A DNA stretch of 8,847 bases, taken from NCBI GenBank assembly GCA_025362705.1, contig JANYFH010000113.1, positions 1 through 8,847 of the forward strand, read 5' to 3'. The notes under the pieces are model-generated. The model saw only the letters and a list, made by a program, of their open reading frames with translations, searched no databases and was not told where the DNA came from. Below are positions 1 to 5,588 of this stretch, one piece after another. The stretch comes from Betaproteobacteria bacterium. GTDB lineage: Bacteria; Pseudomonadota; Gammaproteobacteria; Burkholderiales; Usitatibacteraceae. A program made the translations under genes and the position numbers. Within the stretch, counting starts at the first letter, position 1. Every line of letters starts with the position of its first letter.

Positions 1-23
1 TCAATGAAGAACCTTGAATTCAT
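1..23 (-). CDS. RND efflux inner-membrane permease, N-terminal fragment
   Basis: Only the first seven codons and part of the eighth are in the window. They read MNSRFFI and then GA, the first two bases of an Asp or Glu codon. RND pumps of the AcrB/MexB family typically begin with a short stretch ending FFIDRPIFA, so the fragment fits exactly. The ATG lies 8 bp after the stop codon of the adaptor gene on the same strand, the usual adaptor-then-pump order and spacing of an RND operon. The full product would be a proton-driven trimeric drug exporter in the inner membrane. The call rests on seven residues plus gene order, so substrate and subfamily cannot be judged. Confidence 0.62.
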
Positions 24-31
24 GTTACCGC

Positions 32-1228
32 TCAGTTCTTCTTGCCGGATTCGACGGTTGCCGGGGCGGGCGCCGGTGCCGTAGTCGGAGCCTCGGCATG
101 AACCACCGAGCCGGGCCGCAGTTTCATCAGGTTATCGACGATGACTGTGTCCCCGGGATTGAGGCCGCTGTTGATAATCCAGTCGCGTCCAATCCAGGAG
201 CCGGTTTCCACCTTGCGGCGGGTCGCTTTGCTTTCCGGTCCGATTACCCATACGAATCGTCCCTGGTCGTTTTGCGTGACTGCATTTTGCGGAACCACGA
301 TCGCCTCACGCTGGCCAACAATCAATTGGGTGCGCACATATTGGCCCGGTAACAGCGCCAGTTCAGGATTGGCCAGCTCGGCACGCAACTGCACGGTGCC
401 CAATTTGCTATCCACAGTCGAGCCGGCAAAATTGAGTCGGCCTTTGAGCGGATATTCCTTGTCGTCGGCCAGCACCAGGCGCACTTCGGCGCGCTTGCTG
501 GCGTTGCCGCGCAATAGTGCATGCTCGGTTTCCGACAATGAGAATCGCACCCAGATTGGGTCCGTCTGCGTCAATGTGGTCAGCAGGCTGTTTTCTGCAC
601 CCGCATTGACGAGGCTACCCTCGGATCGCTGTGAGCGGCCCGTCACACCCGCGATGGGCGCTGCGACATCAGTGTAGGAAAGATTAAGTTCGGCATCGCG
701 CACGCGCGCCTCGGTCGACAACACTGCCGCTTCGGCTTGCTTCATGTTGGTGGCGGAATCATCCGCTTCGCGTTGACTGATCGCCTTTTTCGCTACCAGC
801 GGTTGCAGGCGCGTATTTTCGCGCTGCGCCTGTTCCAGTTTTGCGCGATCCTGGTTCAGTGAAGCCCGCGCTTGCGCCAGTGCAGATTCGAACGGCGCAC
901 GCTCAATCCGATACAGCGGTACGCCGGTTCGAACCGTCTCGCCCTCGGCATAAAGCTGTTTTTGCACGATACCGGTCACGCGTGATCGCACTTCCACCTC
1001 TTTCGAGCCCTCGGTTCTACCAATCGCTTCGACGATGACGGGTACCTGTCGCGGTGCCACCTTGATCACGCTTACGCCGAGGGACGGCGCGTTCTTCGGC
1101 GCGTCCGCACCATCGGTTTTGCCGCAGGCCGAAATGATCAGCAGAACGTGGACGCCGATAAGGACAAGAATTCGTGCAGTGACGGGTGACGAAAGAGAAG
1201 GTGGGCTGGCGCGACTGATTGGCTTCAT
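32..1228 (-). CDS. RND efflux periplasmic adaptor lipoprotein (AcrA/MexA family)
   Basis: This is the periplasmic adaptor (membrane fusion protein) that links an RND pump to a TolC-type outer-membrane channel. From the ATG at 1228 it is 398 aa, normal for the family (AcrA is about 397). Residues 1-35 are a lipoprotein signal ending in the lipobox I-S-A-C, with Cys35 as the lipidated residue. Residues 75-110 are the first half of the lipoyl domain (VEVRSRVTGIV). Residues 113-170 are the first arm of the alpha-helical hairpin, with the tip motif RLQPLVAKKAIS at 140-151, which matches the RLxxLxxxxAxS pattern that contacts TolC-type channels. Beta-barrel and membrane-proximal domains follow. The tail is Ala/Pro-rich and ends GKKN. 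A TTG at 1339 would add 37 residues, but the ATG at 1228 places a proper lipoprotein signal at the N-terminus; its Shine-Dalgarno is weak (GAAG). The pump gene follows after 8 bp. No regulator gene is visible. Confidence 0.95.
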   Translation of the reverse strand: MKPISRASPPSLSSPVTARILVLIGVHVLLIISACGKTDGADAPKNAPSLGVSVIKVAPRQVPVIVEAIGRTEGSKEVEVRSRVTGIVQKQLYAEGETVRTGVPLYRIERAPFESALAQARASLNQDRAKLEQAQRENTRLQPLVAKKAISQREADDSATNMKQAEAAVLSTEARVRDAELNLSYTDVAAPIAGVTGRSQRSEGSLVNAGAENSLLTTLTQTDPIWVRFSLSETEHALLRGNASKRAEVRLVLADDKEYPLKGRLNFAGSTVDSKLGTVQLRAELANPELALLPGQYVRTQLIVGQREAIVVPQNAVTQNDQGRFVWVIGPESKATRRKVETGSWIGRDWIINSGLNPGDTVIVDNLMKLRPGSVVHAEAPTTAPAPAPATVESGKKN

Positions 1229-1350
1229 GGTTACTTCGGTTGCGGTCGAGGAAAGTTGTCGGCGATCGTCGATGCAGGGCAACAGAAAATGCAATTGCAG
1301 CGTCGGTCGCATCAAGGCGGATAAGAACGAAACCGGCAAAAACGTTTGGT

Positions 1351-1386
1351 GTAGTTGCCGCTACGCGAAAGTGTAGCACTGACTAC
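1351..1386. promoter_or_regulatory. Paired inverted repeats GTAG-N6-CTAC, likely repressor operator
   Basis: Two copies of the same dyad are visible: GTAGTTGCCGCTAC at 1351-1364 and GTAGCACTGACTAC at 1373-1386. Their centres are 22 bp apart, about two helical turns, so bound dimers would sit on the same face of the DNA. The second copy extends to a 16-bp palindrome, TGTAG-N6-CTACA. The spacers differ while the arms are identical, as expected of protein binding sites. They lie about 120-160 bp upstream of the adaptor ATG. Palindromes of this size are typical of TetR-type repressors, which commonly control RND operons. The regulator is not in the window, so its family is inference. Confidence 0.42.
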
Positions 1387-1565
1387 ATGAAAATGCGAGT
1401 TGGGTGTCATGGATTGCGCCGCTGAAGTGACATTCGCGATACGCTGAACACGACGAGCAAACTCGTTTACAGGCGCGCGTGCCAGGCCGAAAATGGCTGG
1501 GAAAGTGCGTGGAACCTGGTGTTTTGCCAAATTTGTGAGCGCACCAGAGTTGGCGTTCGCCGTAA

Positions 1566-1571
1566 TACAAT
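1566..1571 (+). promoter_or_regulatory. Candidate -10 element for the isomerase gene
   Basis: TACAAT matches the sigma-70 -10 consensus at five of six positions and lies 31 bp before the ATG at 1603, giving a leader of roughly 25 nt. No good -35 hexamer is seen at 16-18 bp upstream, so the promoter would be weak or activator-dependent. Confidence 0.3.
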
Positions 1572-1602
1572 GGCGGCCACCTGACAGTTCTATCGAGAAA
1601 AA

Positions 1603-2937
1603 ATGTTTTCCCTGCCCATCAAATCCACACTGTTCGCCAAGCTGGCGTTAGTCATTCTTCTTGCTGTCCCGGCGCTCGCTGGTGCGACGACGGTGCGACT
1701 GGCTACGACGCTGGGTGCCATTGATGTCGTCTTGTACGACGCTGCCGCACCGCGCACGATCGCGAATTTTCTCGCTTATGTCAACAGTAACGCGTACAAA
1801 AATTCTTTCATTCATCGCAGCGTGCCTGGCTTCATCATTCAGGGCGGCGGATATGTCTGGGATGATGCAAGCAGCAATGTTCTCGGCGTACCGCAGAATG
1901 CACCCATCGCCAATGAGTTCAGTACCAGCCGTTCAAACCGGCGCGGCACAATCGCAATGGCCAAGCTGGGCGGCGACCCCAATAGTGCGACTTCGCAGTG
2001 GTACATCAATCTGGCCGACAACGCTGCGTCGCTGGACACGCAAAACGGTGGCTTCACTGTTTTTGGTGAGGTGAGCGCGGCCAGCATGGCGGTCGTCGAT
2101 GCGATTGCGCTCCTGCCACTTGTGAATGCGGGTTCGGCATTCGACACCTTGCCGATCATCGGTACGATTGCCAACGGCATCATCCAGAAATCAAATCTCG
2201 CGATCATCAGTGCAGCTACTGCAGTACCGAACAATTATCAGGGGCTGTGGTGGAACGCGAACGAATCCGGCTGGGGAATCAGTATTACCCAGCACGGCAA
2301 CATCGCCGTCGTCGCGATGTACAACTATGACGACGCCGGCCTGCCGGTCTGGTACGTGATTACCAATTGTCCCGTCACAGCGACGGGCTGCGCGGGTGAC
2401 ATCTATAAGGTGAACGGCGGCACGCCGCCGACAGTGCCGTGGACTGGCGGAGGCAGGGTCCTGACGAAAGTCGGAACCGGAACGCTTGCCTTTACCAATA
2501 TCAACACGGGAACTTTCAACTTCACGATCAACAATATCGTCGCGTCAAAGGCCATTACCCGGCAGATTTTTGCGACCGACACCACCGCGCCGACAATCGA
2601 TTACACCGACTTATGGTGGAACGCGAATGAATCAGGCTGGGGCATCACGCTCACACAGCAATTCGGCATCATCCTGGCCGCCTGGTATGCCTATGACACC
2701 AATGGCAATCCGATCTGGTATGTCGCGACCAATTGCCCTGTCACCGCCACGGGTTGCGAGAGCCCGCTGTACAAATTTACGGGTGGTGCACCGCTCACTT
2801 CAACATGGAGAAACGTCAATCCGGCAATTGAAGTCGGTAGCGTCAAGTTTACGTTCAGCGATCCTGCCACCGGCATCATGAATTACACCGTCAACGGCGT
2901 TACATCGAGTCGTGCAATTACCCGACAGGTTTATTAA
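1603..2937 (+). CDS. Secreted cyclophilin-type peptidyl-prolyl isomerase with two C-terminal Trp-rich repeats
   Basis: The product has 444 aa. Residues 1-26 are a Sec signal peptide (basic start, hydrophobic core, cleavage after ALA26 or AGA28), so it should act in the periplasm or outside the cell. Residues 30-195 are a cyclophilin domain, which catalyses cis-trans isomerisation of proline peptide bonds. The core motif FIHRSVPGFIIQGGG at 69-83 contains Arg72, Phe77 and Gln80, the equivalents of cyclophilin A Arg55, Phe60 and Gln63; GTIAMAKLGG and FTVFGEV also fit bacterial cyclophilins. Residues 215-323 and 337-444 are two copies of a module beginning LWWNANESGWGI and ending AITRQ(I/V)(F/Y), each with an NCPVTATGC segment. 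Usual bacterial periplasmic cyclophilins are about 190 aa, so the tail more than doubles the protein. The start has a modest Shine-Dalgarno (GAG, 6 nt before ATG). The next gene follows after 49 bp. The isomerase call is secure; the role of the tail is unknown to me. Confidence 0.93.
   Translation: MFSLPIKSTLFAKLALVILLAVPALAGATTVRLATTLGAIDVVLYDAAAPRTIANFLAYVNSNAYKNSFIHRSVPGFIIQGGGYVWDDASSNVLGVPQNAPIANEFSTSRSNRRGTIAMAKLGGDPNSATSQWYINLADNAASLDTQNGGFTVFGEVSAASMAVVDAIALLPLVNAGSAFDTLPIIGTIANGIIQKSNLAIISAATAVPNNYQGLWWNANESGWGISITQHGNIAVVAMYNYDDAGLPVWYVITNCPVTATGCAGDIYKVNGGTPPTVPWTGGGRVLTKVGTGTLAFTNINTGTFNFTINNIVASKAITRQIFATDTTAPTIDYTDLWWNANESGWGITLTQQFGIILAAWYAYDTNGNPIWYVATNCPVTATGCESPLYKFTGGAPLTSTWRNVNPAIEVGSVKFTFSDPATGIMNYTVNGVTSSRAITRQVY
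2245..2571 (+). repeat. Trp-rich module, copy 1, coding for residues 215-323 of the isomerase
   Basis: This is the first of two in-frame copies, 366 bp apart. It begins LWWNANESGWGI, continues through a WYV-x-TNCPVTATGC segment with Cys256 and Cys263, and ends AITRQIF. The alternating pattern suggests a beta-rich fold. Modules starting with similar LWW(N)xxESGWG words occur in other proteobacterial secreted proteins as far as I recall; no function is established to my knowledge. Confidence 0.85.
2611..2934 (+). repeat. Trp-rich module, copy 2, coding for residues 337-444 of the isomerase
   Basis: This is the second copy, running to the last residue of the protein. The opening 12 residues (LWWNANESGWGI) and the nine-residue NCPVTATGC segment (Cys378, Cys385) are identical to copy 1. 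The first 33 bases from the TGG-TGG pair differ at only three synonymous positions, while the regions between are clearly diverged. A 13-residue linker separates the copies. Confidence 0.85.
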
Positions 2938-2986
2938 TCAACTTGTGGAACGCTTTTCGTCTGCTCATTATTGCAACAACAAAAAT

Positions 2987-4324
2987 ATGCACTTGTTGAA
3001 ATTATCTGGTCTGGTTTTATTGGCAGCACTCACCGGTTGTGCAGGAATAGTCGGCGAAAAACGCCACACGCCAGCCGAAATCGCGGCCTACAAGCCTTCG
3101 GATTTCATCGCGCCGATTGCCTCATCCGAGGGCGAGCGGGCTGCCGTCGAGGTACGCAACGAGCGGATCCGTATCGCTCTCGCAGAAACAACGGCACCCG
3201 TCTCGGGTGACGAAGACAGCGGCGCACCGGGCGGCCTGTGGGCGATTGCCTTTCTCAATGCAGATCGCGCGCAAGGCTTGGGCATTTTGCAAAATGCACT
3301 CATCAACATCGATCAAAAGCCGGTCGATTTTCAACGCGCGGTGTTGTCGGCGGCGTACACGATGTATGCCGTTGAAGCCGCGCCTGCGCTGGTGCCGCTG
3401 CTTGATCGCATCGCGACCCCGCGCGAATTTGCCATCGCCGCCTACGCGATCCTGAAAGCCATCGACTCGCCTGATATTCGCATACGCCTGCGTGAAAAAC
3501 TTGACGGCAGGTTTCCCGATTGGACAAACGAAGCGCGCCTCGTCGCGCTGGAACACGCCCTCTCCATCGATGCTGCACTGGAGCGCCTGACGCGTCCGCC
3601 GCTCGTCGATCTGCTCGCCGCGCCGTTCAGGCCCGGCCTGCCAGTCATCTTCAGCTTTCAGCGCCCTGATCGCAAACGCGTTGGTCTCGCCATGGTGCGC
3701 GGTGCCAATGGCCGTTTCGTGCGCAACGCCGACGGCAGTTATTTCAATATTGCGCATCTCGCATTGGCGCTCAGCAACCTGCCTGGCACCATTACCAATG
3801 GCAATACGCCACAGGGCTTGTTCACCATTGTGGGCGCAGGCACAGCCACCAACAAATTCATTGGCCCGACGCCGTATTTGCATTCAAAAATTCCCAAAGA
3901 AGCGACGATTGCCGAATACGAACACGCCAGTGTGGAAGGCGAGTGGAGCGAGGTGCGCTACGTCAATTTTTTACCAACATCGTGGCGCACATATTTCCCG
4001 TTCAAGGAAGCATGGCTCGCCGGGCAGGCCGGGCGCGACGACATGCTGCTGCATGGCACTACCATCAACCCCGAGTACTACCGTAATGACCCTTACTACC
4101 CGGGTACACCTTCGGCAGGATGTCTGGTCGCGATGGAATACTGGTCGAAGTCCGACGGTCGATTGGTACACAGCGATCAACTCACGCTTGCCAAGGCGTT
4201 CACGTCGGGTGGCATCGATCAGGGCTACCTGGTGGTGGTTGAGATTGACGACCGCGCAGCGCCGGTGAATCTGGCCGATGTGGTGACCGATGTTATTGCT
4301 GCGGAAGCGCGCGCCGCGCATTGA
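2987..4324 (+). CDS. Lipoprotein with helical N-terminal half and YkuD-like (L,D-transpeptidase-type) domain
   Basis: From the ATG at 2987 the product is 445 aa. Residues 1-18 are a lipoprotein signal with the lipobox L-T-G-C (Cys18), which sets the start; an upstream in-frame start at 2912 would overlap the previous gene and bury this signal. Residues about 80-215 are helical and Ala/Leu-rich, with a HEAT-like look. Residues about 225-430 resemble a YkuD/L,D-transpeptidase catalytic domain: TPQGLF at 274-279 matches the TPxGxF strand, and His356-Gly followed by Ser376-Ala-Gly-Cys379 matches the HG...(S/T)xGC active site, with Cys379 as predicted nucleophile. Classical enzymes of this family cross-link peptidoglycan or attach proteins to it. 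I recall similar uncharacterised proteins in other Gram-negative bacteria. It follows the isomerase gene by 49 bp on the same strand, so co-transcription is likely; no Shine-Dalgarno is evident. Domain call fairly sure, exact reaction not. Confidence 0.8.
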   Translation: MHLLKLSGLVLLAALTGCAGIVGEKRHTPAEIAAYKPSDFIAPIASSEGERAAVEVRNERIRIALAETTAPVSGDEDSGAPGGLWAIAFLNADRAQGLGILQNALINIDQKPVDFQRAVLSAAYTMYAVEAAPALVPLLDRIATPREFAIAAYAILKAIDSPDIRIRLREKLDGRFPDWTNEARLVALEHALSIDAALERLTRPPLVDLLAAPFRPGLPVIFSFQRPDRKRVGLAMVRGANGRFVRNADGSYFNIAHLALALSNLPGTITNGNTPQGLFTIVGAGTATNKFIGPTPYLHSKIPKEATIAEYEHASVEGEWSEVRYVNFLPTSWRTYFPFKEAWLAGQAGRDDMLLHGTTINPEYYRNDPYYPGTPSAGCLVAMEYWSKSDGRLVHSDQLTLAKAFTSGGIDQGYLVVVEIDDRAAPVNLADVVTDVIAAEARAAH

Positions 4325-4340
4325 GTGTTTACACGCGGCG
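4312..4340. terminator. Possible hairpin between convergent genes
   Basis: CGCCGCG (4312-4318) and CGCGGCG (4334-4340) form a perfect 7-bp stem around a 15-nt loop that contains the lipoprotein stop codon. There is no T-run after it on either strand, so it may slow polymerase between the convergent genes but is not a classical intrinsic terminator. Confidence 0.28.
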
Positions 4341-4370
4341 GGTAGGCACGAAAAGAATGCGCGCGAACGA

Positions 4371-5324
4371 TTAATATCCCTGCGCTTTCAGCGCGGCAAT
4401 TTCAAATTCACCATCATCGACCAACCGTTCCCAGCCCTCGAACTTGTTGAGTCCGAGGCTGCGCGCCATCGATAGCAGCAGGCTTTGCCCGGCAGCTGCG
4501 CGGTCGGGTTGCAACTGATACACAGGATCGGCGAATGCGATTTCAGGTGTCGTGATCTTCCAGCCTTTGGTCTTGAACATGCCGATGATGTCATCCAGCC
4601 ACAGAGCGTTGATAAGATTGTGGTGTAGCAAAATCACCTGCGGGATGTCACGGCCTTGCAGCTTTTGCGAGAGCATGCGATAGGCCTCAGCGCGTTGCCA
4701 TACATGGTCGAGATAGGCGCGTTTGATGGGCGCCAGATCGGCGGCAACGTTCTTGCCCAGTACTTCGTTAAGCTTGATGTTAAGCCGCCAGTCGCTGGTA
4801 TCGAGGCTCACGTATGCGTTGCGATAGCCTTCCTCCTTCAGGAAGTTACGCATGCCGTCGCGCTTCTCGGGTGTATTGCCTTCGCGCAAGTACGTAAAGC
4901 GAAACCATTTGCGATAGCCTGGCAGCGTGCGAATGACGGCATCGCAATCGAGCAATTCTTTCTGGTACTGCGCCAGGCTATACGTCGCATTGTGAAAATC
5001 CGGATGCGTCATCGTGTGATTACCCACCGTGTGCCCCGCGTCTCCCCACGCTTTCGCCAACGCCAGGCCTTCGGGCCGATCAGCGCCATTGTTGACTGTG
5101 ACGAACAACGCGCCTTTAACGTTGTGTTTTTTCAGCGCGGCGAGCATCGCCTGGTTGCGCGCAGCGGGTGAGAGCAGCGGTGTCTGGTTCAGTTGCGGGC
5201 CGTCATCGAATGTAAAGGCGATGGACTGGGCGTGGGCAGCGGACATGAATGCAGTGGTGAGAATTGCGACAGCGACGGCGACGATGCGGTGAATGGCACC
5301 CGCTAATAACGTTGGCATGGGCAT
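4371..5324 (-). CDS. Secreted polysaccharide deacetylase (NodB domain, carbohydrate esterase 4 type)
   Basis: From the ATG at 5324 the product is 317 aa. Residues 1-32 form a Sec signal peptide ending AHA, so the enzyme is periplasmic or secreted. The NodB motifs follow in order: TFDDGP at 38-43 (Asp40 predicted base, Asp41 metal ligand), HTMTHP at 103-108 (His103 and His107 metal ligands), RFTYLREG at 142-149 in the place of the usual RxP(Y/F) motif, DTSDW at 175-179, and ILLHHN at 231-236 with the late catalytic His. Such enzymes remove N- or O-acetyl groups from glycans such as peptidoglycan, chitin or exopolysaccharide, using a divalent metal. The substrate cannot be read from the sequence. 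An in-frame ATG at 5417 with a perfect AGGAGG 10 nt upstream would add 31 residues before the signal peptide; I kept 5324 because it puts the signal peptide at the N-terminus, but the choice is open. It converges with the lipoprotein gene and diverges from the sugar dehydrogenase gene. Confidence 0.92.
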   Translation of the reverse strand: MPMPTLLAGAIHRIVAVAVAILTTAFMSAAHAQSIAFTFDDGPQLNQTPLLSPAARNQAMLAALKKHNVKGALFVTVNNGADRPEGLALAKAWGDAGHTVGNHTMTHPDFHNATYSLAQYQKELLDCDAVIRTLPGYRKWFRFTYLREGNTPEKRDGMRNFLKEEGYRNAYVSLDTSDWRLNIKLNEVLGKNVAADLAPIKRAYLDHVWQRAEAYRMLSQKLQGRDIPQVILLHHNLINALWLDDIIGMFKTKGWKITTPEIAFADPVYQLQPDRAAAGQSLLLSMARSLGLNKFEGWERLVDDGEFEIAALKAQGY

Positions 5325-5350
5325 AACGTCTCGATGAATGTATTGGGCAA

Positions 5351-5356
5351 AGTCTA
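5351..5356 (-). promoter_or_regulatory. Candidate extended -10 for the deacetylase gene
   Basis: On the minus strand TG-C-TAGACT forms an extended -10 element, with the hexamer at 5356-5351. Transcription would begin near 5344, about 20 nt before the ATG at 5324. If this is the main promoter, the longer protein starting at 5417 cannot be made from it. No clear -35 is present, which extended -10 promoters often tolerate. Confidence 0.3.
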
Positions 5357-5414
5357 GCACTGGTAAGGCTTCCAGGCTCAAATACGGCCAGAATCCGCAC
5401 CAATGCTTGTCCTT

Positions 5415-5433
5415 CATGAAACTGTTTCCTCCT
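5415..5433 (-). promoter_or_regulatory. AGGAGG ribosome binding site with an upstream in-frame ATG for the deacetylase
   Basis: On the minus strand AGGAGG (5433-5428) lies 10 nt before an ATG (5417-5415) that is in frame with the deacetylase. This is the best Shine-Dalgarno in the window, and its spacing equals that of the sugar dehydrogenase start. The intervening bases form the palindrome GAAAC-T-GTTTC (5418-5428), which overlaps the ribosome binding site. It supports a longer product of 348 aa, or a regulated second start. Confidence 0.35.
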
Positions 5434-5452
5434 TGTTCCACCTTGAAAAATT

Positions 5453-5481
5453 TTTCCACAGGTGGTCGTTGGCGATACACT
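5453..5481 (+). promoter_or_regulatory. Candidate promoter for the sugar dehydrogenase gene
   Basis: TTTCCA (5453-5458) and TACACT (5476-5481) match the sigma-70 hexamers at four positions each, with a 17-bp spacer. The leader would be about 100 nt. The match is modest. Confidence 0.25.
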
Positions 5482-5572
5482 GAGCCGCTTGGCGAAAGAA
5501 TCGATTTGGCATGCGAACGCAGCAACAGACAATGCCGATTTTTTTCATCGTTACCGTAACCACGAATTTGCA

Positions 5573-5578
5573 AAGGAG
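5573..5578 (+). promoter_or_regulatory. Ribosome binding site that fixes the sugar dehydrogenase start
   Basis: AAGGAG lies 10 nt before the ATG at 5589. An in-frame ATG at 5511 has no Shine-Dalgarno and would put 26 residues in front of the signal peptide, so 5589 is preferred. Confidence 0.65.
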
Positions 5579-5588
5579 TTTGTCATCA

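Larger units (their letters stand above)
1229..1602. other. Divergent intergenic region between efflux operon and isomerase gene
   Basis: This 374-bp stretch separates two divergent starts and should hold both promoters. I see no convincing gene in it. Its clearest content is a pair of inverted repeats at 1351-1364 and 1373-1386 (listed separately) and a candidate -10 element for the isomerase gene at 1566-1571. A candidate -10 for the efflux operon on the minus strand (TACACT, 1375-1370) lies between and partly within the inverted repeats, but no good -35 accompanies it. Reading frames here are short, lack ribosome binding sites and resemble no family I know. Confidence 0.6.

Noticed and set aside
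1387..1425. Small frame starting ATG AAA ATG in the divergent region
   Set aside because: Twelve codons, no Shine-Dalgarno, and the start lies right at the edge of the inverted repeat pair; there is no sign that it is translated.
3122..3883. Minus-strand open frame of 253 codons opposite the YkuD-like lipoprotein
   Set aside because: It is antisense to a well-supported gene, rich in Arg, Cys and Gln as expected of a shadow frame, has no recognisable motif, and no ribosome binding site is evident.
4656..5171. Plus-strand open frame of 171 codons opposite the deacetylase
   Set aside because: It is antisense to the NodB coding sequence and has no domain signature.
5418..5428. GAAAC-T-GTTTC palindrome considered as a PsrA-type operator
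   Set aside because: PsrA sites have about four bases between the arms; here there is one. A short palindrome of this kind also occurs by chance, so it is noted only because it overlaps the AGGAGG site.
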